Shown here: positions 1 to 6,859 of the stretch, one piece after another | Layout: each line of letters opens with the position of its first letter | Position numbering within the stretch: the first letter of the stretch is position 1 | Assembly: GCA_036518635.1 (NCBI GenBank) | Contig: DATDMT010000004.1 | Location: forward strand, 1-11,444 | Length of the DNA stretch: 11,444 nucleotides | Direction of reading: 5' to 3' | Source of the DNA: AWTP1-18 sp036518635 | GTDB lineage: Bacteria; Pseudomonadota; Gammaproteobacteria; Burkholderiales; Rhodocyclaceae | The notes under the pieces: model-generated | Database searches by the model: none | The model's input: the letters and a program-made list of their open reading frames with translations, nothing else | What the model was told of the DNA's origin: nothing | Program-made: the position numbers and the translations under genes

Positions 1-1
1 C

Positions 2-316
2 ACGACCGGGGTGGTGCAAACCGGCACCAACGAGGTGACCAAGAACATCACCACCTCGACCAACGACAACAAGACCACCAGCACGCCGGTGGAGGACATC
101 AAGTGGGATTCCGTGCTGCCCAGCACCTCCACCACGACCGCTTACATCCCCGTCGGCCACACCCTCGGCGGCGGCAATGGCGAATTCGGCGAGAACGATC
201 CGTCCCAATCCAACAAGGATAAGAACAAGGATAAGGACAAGGACAGCAACACCAACAACCCGAACGACAACAAACCCAATGACAATAAGCCGAGCGGCAG
301 CTTGCCCAAATGCTGA
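2..316 (+). CDS. C-terminal end of a low-complexity secreted or surface protein (5' partial)
   Basis: The frame is open from the left edge of the window, so only the last 104 or so residues are visible and the real start lies upstream. The visible part is Thr/Ser/Asn-rich (residues such as KNITTSTNDNKTTST), then Gly-rich, then a very hydrophilic Lys/Asp/Asn tract with a tandem PNDNK repeat. It ends in GSLPKC, with the only Cys as the last residue. No membrane segment or catalytic motif is seen. This composition fits the extreme C terminus of a large exported protein, such as a filamentous-haemagglutinin-type exoprotein or another adhesin, but no family can be named from the tail alone. The stop codon overlaps possible upstream starts of the following response regulator, so the two genes may be co-transcribed. 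Coding status is fairly sure; function is unknown. Confidence 0.6.
   Translation, partial: TTGVVQTGTNEVTKNITTSTNDNKTTSTPVEDIKWDSVLPSTSTTTAYIPVGHTLGGGNGEFGENDPSQSNKDKNKDKDKDSNTNNPNDNKPNDNKPSGSLPKC
214..289 (+). repeat. Short in-frame tandem repeats in the Lys/Asp/Asn tail
   Basis: Positions 214-244 are built from degenerate 6-9 bp units of the type aaggataag/aaggacaag, coding the Lys-Asp-rich stretch. Positions 260-274 and 275-289 are two 15-bp copies that both encode PNDNK and differ only at third codon positions. Both sets stay in frame. They look like slippage or duplication products that set the length of a flexible hydrophilic tail. Confidence 0.6.
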
Positions 317-324
317 GCGGTATG

Positions 325-330
325 AAGGAA
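325..330 (+). promoter_or_regulatory. Ribosome binding site for the response regulator
   Basis: AAGGAA lies 7 nt before a TTG codon at 337 (AAGGA core 325-329). The ATG codons at 310 and 322 have no comparable purine-rich site at the right distance. This supports the TTG start. Confidence 0.45.
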
Positions 331-336
331 TCAAAC

Positions 337-951
337 TTGACTGATGCCGTGAATGTTTTATTGGTCGACGACCACCCGCTGGTGCTCTCGGGCTTAGCGG
401 GCATTCTGCAAAGCCAGGGTTATGCGGTCACCACCGCCCCTGATCTCGACCAGGCCCGCGCCGCCCTTGCCGGCAAGCACTACGGCTTGCTGCTGCTGGA
501 TATCAACCTGGCCCGCGACAGCGGCTTGGCCCTGCTCGACGACGCCAAGGTGCATACGCACGCCGGCCGCGTCGTGATGCTGTCCGGCATCACCGAGCAG
601 GAATGGGTGCTGCACGGCTTCGAACTGGGCGCTTTCGGCTTCGTCTCGAAAAGCGCCGAACCCGCTCAATTGCTGGAAGCCGTGGCCCAGTTGCTGACCG
701 CAGCCAAGCGCGCCGACAACGGCTGGATCTGGGATTCAGCGCGGCGCGCCCTGGTGGACGCCCACGAGTATTTCCAGAAGGAAACCATCCTCACCCCCAA
801 GGAGCGCACCGTCTTCATGCAGATGCGCGAGGGCAAGCTGGACAAGCAAATCGCCGACGATCTGGGCCTCAGTATCCATACCGTGCGGGTCCATCTGCGT
901 GCGATCAAGCGCAAACGTGGGCATAATCGCCGGTCCGAACAGGTCTTCTGA
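337..951 (+). CDS. LuxR/NarL-family two-component response regulator
   Basis: This is a DNA-binding response regulator of about 204 residues with the usual two-domain layout. The receiver domain covers roughly residues 5-120: the acidic pair D11-D12 in LLVDDHPLVL, the phospho-acceptor D55 in LLLLDINLA, the switch Ser83 in MLSG, and the conserved Lys105 in FVSKSAEP. The C-terminal LuxR/GerE helix-turn-helix covers about 150-200, with LTPKERTVF and KQIADDLGLSIHTVRVHL. I chose TTG at 337 because it has an AAGGA site 7 nt upstream, gives the usual short tail before the receiver, and avoids overlap with the previous gene; in-frame ATGs at 310 and 322 are alternatives. Only 10 nt separate it from gspG, so it is probably co-transcribed and may regulate the secretion genes. 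No sensor kinase is in the window. Confidence 0.88.
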   Translation: MTDAVNVLLVDDHPLVLSGLAGILQSQGYAVTTAPDLDQARAALAGKHYGLLLLDINLARDSGLALLDDAKVHTHAGRVVMLSGITEQEWVLHGFELGAFGFVSKSAEPAQLLEAVAQLLTAAKRADNGWIWDSARRALVDAHEYFQKETILTPKERTVFMQMREGKLDKQIADDLGLSIHTVRVHLRAIKRKRGHNRRSEQVF

Positions 952-961
952 GCCATCCAAT

Positions 962-1402
962 ATGAATTCCCGCCGTTTGCGCCGCCCCGAGGGCGGTTTC
1001 ACCCTGATTGAAATCATGATCGTGATGGTGATCATCGCGATGCTCGCCGCCCTGGTAGGCCCCCGCGTCATGGGCGCCCTGGGCAGTTCCAAGGTCAAGG
1101 CAACCAAGATTCAGATCGAAACGCTATCGAATGCGGTTGAAGCGTTCCACCTGGACACCGGCCGCTTCCCCACGCAGCAGGAAGGCCTGATCGTGCTGGT
1201 GGACAACCCCGCCGCGACACCGATCAAGAACTGGCACGGCCCCTACCTGAAGAAGAACCGGATTCCGCCGGACGAATGGGGCAATCCCTTCGTCTATGAA
1301 ATCCCAAGCAAGAACAAGATGCCCTTCGACATCTACTCCCTCGGTGCCGATGGCAAGCCTGGTGGCACCGGCGACGATGCCGACCTGGGCAACTGGGACT
1401 GA
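962..1402 (+). CDS. gspG: Type II secretion system major pseudopilin GspG
   Basis: This is the major pseudopilin, which polymerises into the periplasmic pseudopilus that drives T2SS substrates out. The 146-residue precursor has a 12-residue basic leader ending in GG, then the prepilin peptidase site before FTLIE, with Glu at mature position +5, and a hydrophobic helix (about residues 13-36). The globular part has features typical of GspG: the FPTQQEGL segment, the WGNPFVYE segment, and the C-terminal loop GADGKPGGTGDDADLGNWD, which in this family binds calcium. I chose ATG 962 because it gives a proper prepilin leader; an upstream in-frame ATG at 899 would put about 21 unrelated residues in front and overlap the regulator. 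No clear Shine-Dalgarno is seen. The stop overlaps the gspE start by one base, which indicates one transcript. Confidence 0.95.
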   Translation: MNSRRLRRPEGGFTLIEIMIVMVIIAMLAALVGPRVMGALGSSKVKATKIQIETLSNAVEAFHLDTGRFPTQQEGLIVLVDNPAATPIKNWHGPYLKKNRIPPDEWGNPFVYEIPSKNKMPFDIYSLGADGKPGGTGDDADLGNWD

Positions 1403-3066
1403 TGAGTAATGCCATGGCTGCCGCCCACAGCGTCGGCCGCATCGATCGCATTGACCGCTTCCTGATCGAGCGGGGCATCCTCGACGAGGCCAGCCTCGCC
1501 CGCCTGCAGGAAATCCGTGCAACGAATCCGCAACGCCTGTCGCGGCTGATCGTCGACACCGGCCTGCTCTCTGCCGACGCTCTCTACGGCCTGTTTTCCG
1601 ACGCCACCGGGTTGCCGCTGTGGGACGGCGAAGGTGAGCCCTTCCTCGACGAAGGCTTCCCCGAAGGTTTCCTCGACTACAACCGGGTACTGCCGGTGCG
1701 CCGTGGCGAACAGGCCTGGCTGGTGCTGGAAGATCCGGAAGACGACGGCCTAATCGACATGCTGTTGCGCCTGCGCCCCGAGGCCCACCTGGCCCTGGCG
1801 CCACCGCAGAAGCTGAAGGCCGCCTTCACCCTGCTGTTCGGCGAACAGGGACAGAAGGACGACGAGGAAGGTGAAGGCTTCGCCGCCGACGACATCGGCC
1901 ACCTCAAGGATCTGGCCCTCGAAGCGCCGATCATCCGCCTGGTGAACGAGATCATCACCGCCGGCATCGAGATGCATGCCTCCGACATCCACCTGGAACC
2001 GAGCAAGCAGAGCATCGATCTGCGCTACCGGGTGGACGGCGTGCTCCATGCCCGCCAGGCCCCCGGCGTGCCGGACTATCCTGCGGTCGCCTCGCGCATC
2101 AAGATTCTCGCCAACCTCGACATCGCCGAGCGCCGCCTACCCCAGGACGGCCGCATCCGCATGCGCACCGGCGGCCGCGATGTGGACATCCGCGTCAGCA
2201 CCCTGCCAACGCCCCACGGCGAGGACATCGTGCTGCGTCTGCTGGACCAGAAACAGCAGAACCTGTCCCTCGAAGCCACGGGGCTGACGCCGCGGATCAT
2301 CAATCTCTACCGCGCCAACCTGGAACGCAGCAACGGCCTGATCCTGGTCACCGGCCCCACCGGCTCGGGCAAATCCACCACCCTGTATTCGGGCCTGGCC
2401 GGCATCATCGACGGCACCCGCAAGATCATCACCGTCGAAGATCCGGTGGAATACGAGATGGCCGGCATCAGCCAAATCCAGGTGAACGAAGGCGCCGGCC
2501 TCACCTTCGCCTCGGTGCTGCGCTCAATCCTGCGCCACGACCCGGACGTGATCTTCATCGGCGAAATCCGCGACCGCGAGACTGCCGAAATCGCCGTGCA
2601 GGCCTCGCTGACCGGCCACTTGGTGCTGTCCACAATCCACACCAACAGCGCCACCGGCGCCATTGGCCGCTTCCTCGACATGGGCGTCGCCGATTACCTG
2701 CTCTCCTCCAGCCTGGTGGCGATCAGCGCCCAGCGCCTGGTGCGTCGCCTGTGCGAGGACTGCAAGCGCCCGGAGCTGCCGGACGAAGCCTCGGTGGAGC
2801 GCTTCGGCCTCGATCCGAAGGTCCCGATCTACCACGCCGTCGGCTGCCCCAAGTGCGGCCGCACCGGCTACAAGGGCCGCACCGCCATCGCCGAAATGCT
2901 CGAGATGACGCCGGCCCTGCGCCAGCAGATCCTCCACGATCCCTCCAGCAACGCCCTCGACGAGGCCGCCCGGCGCGAGCATTTCCGCACCATGATCGAC
3001 GATGGCGTGGAGCGAGCCCTGGCCGGGCTGACCACGCTGGAAGAGGTGATGCGCGTCGCCGGCTGA
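1402..3066 (+). CDS. gspE: Type II secretion system ATPase GspE
   Basis: This is the cytoplasmic hexameric ATPase that powers pseudopilus assembly. At 554 residues it has normal family length. The N-terminal part (about 1-150) resembles the GspE/PilB N domain. The catalytic core shows the Walker A motif GPTGSGKST (318-326), the Asp box ITVEDPVEY (343-351), Walker B around DVIFIGEIRD (382-391), and the His box TGHLVLSTIHTN (404-415). The zinc-binding tetracysteine CX2C-X27-CX2C uses C451, C454, C482 and C485; this motif occurs in GspE and in PilB/MshE relatives. The neighbours gspG, gspF and the gspJ/gspK-like genes support a T2SS rather than a type IV pilus role. The start overlaps the gspG stop as TGATG. 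A second in-frame ATG at 1414 is possible. The gene ends 76 nt before the toxin-antitoxin pair, where the tight gene order is interrupted. Confidence 0.95.
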   Translation: MSNAMAAAHSVGRIDRIDRFLIERGILDEASLARLQEIRATNPQRLSRLIVDTGLLSADALYGLFSDATGLPLWDGEGEPFLDEGFPEGFLDYNRVLPVRRGEQAWLVLEDPEDDGLIDMLLRLRPEAHLALAPPQKLKAAFTLLFGEQGQKDDEEGEGFAADDIGHLKDLALEAPIIRLVNEIITAGIEMHASDIHLEPSKQSIDLRYRVDGVLHARQAPGVPDYPAVASRIKILANLDIAERRLPQDGRIRMRTGGRDVDIRVSTLPTPHGEDIVLRLLDQKQQNLSLEATGLTPRIINLYRANLERSNGLILVTGPTGSGKSTTLYSGLAGIIDGTRKIITVEDPVEYEMAGISQIQVNEGAGLTFASVLRSILRHDPDVIFIGEIRDRETAEIAVQASLTGHLVLSTIHTNSATGAIGRFLDMGVADYLLSSSLVAISAQRLVRRLCEDCKRPELPDEASVERFGLDPKVPIYHAVGCPKCGRTGYKGRTAIAEMLEMTPALRQQILHDPSSNALDEAARREHFRTMIDDGVERALAGLTTLEEVMRVAG

Positions 3067-3105
3067 GCCCTGCCACCAAGGGAATCTAGATTTCCCCGGG
3101 CGAGC

Positions 3106-3128
3106 TACAATGTGACCATATGTGGTGA
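3106..3128 (+). promoter_or_regulatory. Putative promoter -10 element and operator of the toxin-antitoxin module
   Basis: TACAAT at 3106-3111 matches the sigma-70 -10 consensus in five of six positions; no good -35 is seen at the expected distance. Immediately after it is an imperfect inverted repeat, TGACCA (3113-3118) and TGGTGA (3123-3128), separated by TATG. Toxin-antitoxin operons are usually repressed by the antitoxin binding such palindromes at the promoter, so this is the best operator candidate. It is inferred from position and symmetry only. Confidence 0.4.
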
Positions 3129-3142
3129 CTATTGGAGCAAAC

Positions 3143-3370
3143 ATGCAAGCAACCATTGGAGCCGGCGATTTCAAAGCCAAATGCCTGAAGCTGCTCGACG
3201 ATGTGGCGACAACGCGGGAACCATTGATCATCACCAAGCATGGCCGGCCGGTGGCGAAGGTCGTCCCAGTGCCGCCCGAGACCGAGTTGTTTGGCGCGCT
3301 GGCGGGCACCGTGCAACGGGAAGACGACATCGTTTCCCCCCTTGAGAACGAATGGGAGGCCAGCCTTTGA
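3143..3370 (+). CDS. Phd/YefM-family type II antitoxin
   Basis: This 75-residue protein has the Phd/YefM layout. An N-terminal DNA-binding half has GAGDFKAKCLKLLDDV followed by EPLIITKHGRPVAKVVPV, the typical 'ITKHGRPVA' core of the prevent-host-death family. A charged C-terminal tail (about 50-75) would wrap and neutralise the toxin. I chose ATG 3143 because GGAG at 3134-3137 lies just upstream and the family normally begins right before this segment; a GTG at 3122 would fall inside the presumed operator. The toxin gene follows with a 4-nt TTGA overlap, so the two are translationally coupled. It most likely represses its own promoter together with the toxin. It is confidently an antitoxin; the exact subfamily is less sure. 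Confidence 0.9.
   Translation: MQATIGAGDFKAKCLKLLDDVATTREPLIITKHGRPVAKVVPVPPETELFGALAGTVQREDDIVSPLENEWEASL
3354..3359 (+). promoter_or_regulatory. Ribosome binding site for the VapC-like toxin
   Basis: GGGAGG inside the antitoxin 3' end lies 7 nt before TTG 3367. The ATG at 3352 overlaps this site, which makes the TTG the better toxin start. Confidence 0.5.
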
Positions 3371-3786
3371 GCGGAGTCGTGCTCGATACCCACGCGCTGG
3401 TCTGGCTGCTGGCAGGCAACCAGCGGCTCGGTGCAAAAGCGCGCAAGACGATCCAGAAGGCGGCCCGCGACAACGACCTTTTCGTCTCGGCCATTTCACC
3501 TTGGGAGATCGCCGTCCTCGTCAGCAAAGGGCGCCTGGTGCTGGATCGGGACGTCGGCGAGTGGGTCCAAACCGCCCTGGCTTTGCCGGGCATCCGTCTT
3601 GAACCCCTGTCGCCGGAGGTCGCCGTCGCCAGCACCCGACTGCCGGGGCAACTCCATTCCGATCCGGCCGACCGCATCATCGCTGCGACGGCCCGCCACC
3701 TCGGCGCTGCATTGATAACGGCCGATAGCCAATTGCTCGGCTATGGCGCCGCCGGGCACCTGAAAGCCATCGAAGCGGAACGCTAA
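3367..3786 (+). CDS. PIN-domain ribonuclease toxin, VapC-like
   Basis: This is a PIN-domain protein of about 139 residues, expected to be a metal-dependent endoribonuclease held inactive by the antitoxin encoded just upstream. The acidic active-site residues are present: D7 in VVLDTHALVWLL, E47 in SPWEIAVL, D99 and D102 in HSDPADRIIAATA, and D120 in LITADSQLL. With all of these in place and full family length, it appears intact. I chose TTG 3367 because of the GGGAGG site 7 nt upstream, the 4-nt overlap with the antitoxin stop, and because the protein then starts directly before the first PIN strand; ATG 3352 would add five residues. Only 3 nt separate its stop from the ABC transporter start, so the toxin-antitoxin transcript probably continues into the type I secretion genes. 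The partner is Phd-like rather than a VapB AbrB-type antitoxin, a common combination. Confidence 0.9.
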   Translation: MSGVVLDTHALVWLLAGNQRLGAKARKTIQKAARDNDLFVSAISPWEIAVLVSKGRLVLDRDVGEWVQTALALPGIRLEPLSPEVAVASTRLPGQLHSDPADRIIAATARHLGAALITADSQLLGYGAAGHLKAIEAER

Positions 3787-3789
3787 GCC

Positions 3790-5511
3790 ATGGGCAAGCT
3801 GCTCGAAAAACTCAAGGAACTGCGCCGCCACCCGGCCCTGGCCCAGTTGCACTGGCAAGAGGTGCGCGCCGTGGCCGGCATCAGCATCGTCATCGGCCTG
3901 CTCGGGCTGACCCTGCCGATGTATTCGATGCAGGTCTTCGACCGGGTGCTGACTAGCCGTAGCACCGACACCCTGTTGCTGCTGACGCTGGCGATCTGCC
4001 TGATCATTGGCCTCTCGGCGCTGCTCGACGTCTTTCGCGGCCAGGCGCTGATCCGTATCGCCAACCGCTTCGAGGTCGGCGCCTCGAGCCGCGCCCTGGA
4101 AACCACGGTGCGCGCCATCGCCGCCGGCGCGCCGGGCTCAGCCCAGTCGCTGCGTGACGTCGGCGCCATCCGCCAGTTCGTCGGCAGTTCCCACGGCCTG
4201 CTGCTGCTGTTCGAACTGCCCTTCACCCTGGTCTATTTCGTCGTCGTCTGCCTGATCCAGGCCTGGCTCGGGCTGGCCATGCTCGCTGGCGGCGTCATTC
4301 TGTTCGGCATGATGCTGCTCACCGAGCACCTCACCACCGACCCGGTGAAGGATGCCAACCAGGCCCAGCTCAAGGCCATGGGCCGCGCCGACGACATGGT
4401 GCGCAATGCCGAGGCCATCGAGGCCATGGGCATGCGCCACGCCCTGCTCACCCACTGGTTCCGCGAAGGCGGCCGCGGCATCGCCTTGACCTCGGCCGCC
4501 AGCGACCAGGGTAGCTGGCTGGCGGCGAGCAGCCGCGGCCTGCGCCTGACCATCAACATCCTGATGACCGGCCTTGGCGCCTGGCTGGCGCTACGCGGCG
4601 ACATCACCACCGGCGGCATGATCGCCAGCAGCACCCTCACCGCCCGCGGCCTGGCGCCGATCGAGCAGGTGATCGCCGGCTGGCGGTCGCTGGTGTCCAC
4701 GCTGCAGGCCCTGGAACGCCAGCGCAAGCTGCTGGAGTTCCCCGACCCCGCCGCCAATGCCATCGAACTGCCGGAGCCCCGCGGCGACCTGTCCATCGAG
4801 CAGGTGGTGTATGCCCACCCCGGCGCCGAACATCCGGTGCTGAAGGGCGTCAGCCTGCAAGTGCCGGCCGGCCGCATGCTGGCTCTGATCGGCCCCAGCG
4901 GCTCGGGCAAGAGCACCCTGGCGAAGTTGGTCACCGGCGTCCGCGTGCCGCGTTCCGGCACGGTGCGCCTCGACGGCGCCGACGTCTCCCGCTGGAACCG
5001 CCGCCACTTCGGCCGCCATGTGGGCTACCTGCCCCAGGATGTGGAACTCTTCGCCGGCAGCATCCGCGACAACATCGCCCGCTTCCACGAAGAATCCTCG
5101 GACGCCGCGGTGATCGCCGCGGCCCAGGCCGCCGCCGCCCACGAGATGATCCTGCGCCTGCCCAAAGGCTATGAAACCGAGGTCGGCACCGGCGGCGCGG
5201 CCCTCTCCGGCGGCCAGCGCCAGCGCATCGGCCTGGCCCGCGCGCTCTACGGCAAGCCGCGCCTGGTGGTGCTCGACGAGCCCAACGCCTTTCTCGATGC
5301 CGAGGGCGAAGAGGCCCTGTTCGCTGCTCTGCGCGCCCTGCGCGCCGAGGGCGCGACGGTGGTGCTGATCACCCACCGCATCACCATCGCCGATGTCGCC
5401 GATCTAACGGCCGTGATGCTTGAGGGCCAGATCCGCAAGTTCGGCCCGACGGCGGAGGTCATCGCCACTCTGCGGCCACCGCCCCAGGCCAGCCTGGCCT
5501 CGGTGAAGTGA
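3790..5511 (+). CDS. Type I secretion system permease/ATPase (PrtD-like ABC transporter)
   Basis: This inner-membrane ABC exporter subunit of 573 residues would energise one-step export of an unfolded substrate across both membranes. A transmembrane region (about 25-310) with several hydrophobic helices is followed by a nucleotide-binding domain (about 333-560). The domain has Walker A GPSGSGKST (368-376), the Q-loop Q416 in GYLPQD, the signature LSGGQ (472-476), Walker B RLVVLDEP (491-498, catalytic E497), and H-loop H529 in LITHR. It lacks the N-terminal C39-like domain of HlyB and is the shorter PrtD/AprD type. After Walker B it reads NAFLD where PrtD proteins often have NSNLD. The adaptor gene follows after 1 nt. 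No TolC-type gene or RTX substrate is in the window, so the substrate is unknown. ATG 3790 follows the toxin stop by 3 nt and gives the usual short cytoplasmic tail. Confidence 0.93.
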   Translation: MGKLLEKLKELRRHPALAQLHWQEVRAVAGISIVIGLLGLTLPMYSMQVFDRVLTSRSTDTLLLLTLAICLIIGLSALLDVFRGQALIRIANRFEVGASSRALETTVRAIAAGAPGSAQSLRDVGAIRQFVGSSHGLLLLFELPFTLVYFVVVCLIQAWLGLAMLAGGVILFGMMLLTEHLTTDPVKDANQAQLKAMGRADDMVRNAEAIEAMGMRHALLTHWFREGGRGIALTSAASDQGSWLAASSRGLRLTINILMTGLGAWLALRGDITTGGMIASSTLTARGLAPIEQVIAGWRSLVSTLQALERQRKLLEFPDPAANAIELPEPRGDLSIEQVVYAHPGAEHPVLKGVSLQVPAGRMLALIGPSGSGKSTLAKLVTGVRVPRSGTVRLDGADVSRWNRRHFGRHVGYLPQDVELFAGSIRDNIARFHEESSDAAVIAAAQAAAAHEMILRLPKGYETEVGTGGAALSGGQRQRIGLARALYGKPRLVVLDEPNAFLDAEGEEALFAALRALRAEGATVVLITHRITIADVADLTAVMLEGQIRKFGPTAEVIATLRPPPQASLASVK

Positions 5512-5512
5512 G

Positions 5513-6811
5513 ATGAGCGAACTGCTGCACGACATCCCGGTCTCCGCCAGCGAGCCCTTGCGCAAGGCGCGCCGCATAGTCATCTACGGCGTTGGTAGCC
5601 TGTTGCTATGGAGTGTCTTTGCCCAGTTGGAACAGGGCGCCGTGGCCCCCGGCGAAGTGGTGCCGGCCGACTACACCAAGACCCTGCAGCACCTGGAGGG
5701 CGGCATGGTCAAGGAGATCAAGGTCAAGGACGGCGACCGAGTCACGCCCGGGCAGGAGTTGATCGTGCTGGACGATACCGAAGCCCGCGCCTCCGCCGCC
5801 ATTCTCGAATACCAATTGGCCGCGCAACAGGCGCTGGTGGAGCGCCTCGCCGCAGAGCGCGACGGCAAACCGCTGCCGGCCAACACCGGCCCCTCGGGCA
5901 AGGTACCGGCGGTGGAAACCCAGTTGCGCCTGTTCGAGGCCCGGCGCAACAGCCTGCGGCGCAACCTCGCCATCCTTGGCGAACGCCTGAGCGAAACCAG
6001 GGCCGAGGTCACCGGCCTGCAGCATCAGCAATCGGCCCTGAAGACCCAGCTCGACTATGCCGCCGAGCAGAACGAAATGCTGAAAAAGCTGCACGAGAAG
6101 AACTTCATCTCCAAGCCACAACTCCTCGACCGCAGCGCCCAGATGGCCCAGGTGCAGGCCAATGCTGGCAGTACCGACGCGGAATTGGCCAAGGCCAAGC
6201 AGAAGGTGGTGGAAACCGAACTGGAAATCGACCGCACCAAGAACCAGTGGCTGAACGACGTGCTGGAGCAACTGCGCGTGGCCCAGACCGACCTCTCCGG
6301 CATCCAGGAAAAGCTTGGCGTGGCCAAGGAGCGCCTGTCCCACATGCGCATCAGCGCCCCCCACGAAGGCACCATCAAAGGCCTGCGCCTGACCAATGCC
6401 GGCGCCGTGATCCCGCCCAACAGCCCGGTGTTGGACATCGTCCCCGACAAGGAAAAGCTGGTCGTTGAAGCCTCGATGTCCCCCGACGACATCGACCTGG
6501 TGCGCCCCGGCCTCGACGCCCACGTCCAGCTCAGCGCCTACAAGGCCCGCTACCACCGCAGCCTCGACGGCACCGTCACCCGCGTCTCCGCCGACACCTA
6601 CCGCGACAACAACCAGAGCGCCACTCCGGGTCGCAGCTTCTACCGGGTGCGGGTCGAGATCGGCGAAGAGGAATTGAAGCAGTACCCCGACCTGCGCCTG
6701 ACTCCCGGCATGCAGGCCCAGGTCACGGTGGTCACCGGTAGCCGCTCGCCGCTGCGCTATCTGTTCGATCCGGTGCGGCAGACCTTTTCGCGGTCGTTCA
6801 AGGAAAAGTAG
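5513..6811 (+). CDS. HlyD-family type I secretion periplasmic adaptor (PrtE-like)
   Basis: This 432-residue membrane fusion protein bridges the ABC transporter and an outer-membrane channel. It has a short cytoplasmic N terminus, one membrane segment (about 22-38), the first half of a lipoyl domain (about 57-90, with LEGGMVKEIKVKDGDRVTPG), and a long coiled-coil hairpin (about 95-275, rich in Gln/Glu/Leu/Ala). The second lipoyl half (about 278-312, SAPHEGTIKGLRL) and a beta-barrel region (about 316-420) follow. The ending LRYLFDPVRQTFSRSFKEK is typical of the PrtE/AprE branch. It starts 1 nt after the transporter stop, so the pair is surely one operon. A 48-nt gap separates it from gspF. The family assignment is sure; the exported substrate is unknown. 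Confidence 0.93.
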   Translation: MSELLHDIPVSASEPLRKARRIVIYGVGSLLLWSVFAQLEQGAVAPGEVVPADYTKTLQHLEGGMVKEIKVKDGDRVTPGQELIVLDDTEARASAAILEYQLAAQQALVERLAAERDGKPLPANTGPSGKVPAVETQLRLFEARRNSLRRNLAILGERLSETRAEVTGLQHQQSALKTQLDYAAEQNEMLKKLHEKNFISKPQLLDRSAQMAQVQANAGSTDAELAKAKQKVVETELEIDRTKNQWLNDVLEQLRVAQTDLSGIQEKLGVAKERLSHMRISAPHEGTIKGLRLTNAGAVIPPNSPVLDIVPDKEKLVVEASMSPDDIDLVRPGLDAHVQLSAYKARYHRSLDGTVTRVSADTYRDNNQSATPGRSFYRVRVEIGEEELKQYPDLRLTPGMQAQVTVVTGSRSPLRYLFDPVRQTFSRSFKEK

Positions 6812-6844
6812 GCCAATCAGGGAGTTCCAATTTGCCTGGGCCGG

Positions 6845-6850
6845 TAAAAT
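6845..6850 (+). promoter_or_regulatory. Possible -10 element upstream of gspF
   Basis: TAAAAT lies 9 nt before the gspF start in the only gap between the type I and type II genes downstream of the toxin-antitoxin pair. No convincing -35 is visible and the resulting leader would be very short, so this is a weak suggestion that gspF could be transcribed separately. Confidence 0.2.
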
Positions 6851-6859
6851 GCCGCCTCC

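Noticed and set aside
211..300. Repetitive purine-rich stretch considered as a CRISPR or intergenic repeat
   Set aside because: There are no spacers of constant length; units are 6-15 bp, in frame, and code for a Lys/Asp/Asn-rich tail.
899..961. Upstream in-frame ATG extending gspG by 21 residues
   Set aside because: It would overlap the response regulator and bury the prepilin leader; type IV prepilin leaders are short and basic, as seen from ATG 962.
962..3066. Type IV pilus genes instead of T2SS
   Set aside because: The GspG C-terminal calcium-loop pattern and the GspJ- and GspK-like neighbours favour T2SS; no pilT, pilM-Q or pilA-type gene is seen.
2524..3393. Open frame of about 289 codons on the minus strand
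   Set aside because: It runs opposite the 3' half of gspE and the antitoxin, both firmly identified, and has no recognisable domain.
4591..5376. Open frame of about 261 codons on the minus strand
   Set aside because: It is the antisense of the ABC nucleotide-binding domain; composition is biased to Gly/Ala/His with no family features.
5606..6556. Long open frame (about 316 codons) on the minus strand
   Set aside because: It lies wholly opposite the HlyD-family gene, has His/Gly/Ala-rich composition typical of an antisense shadow in GC-rich DNA, and shows no motif.
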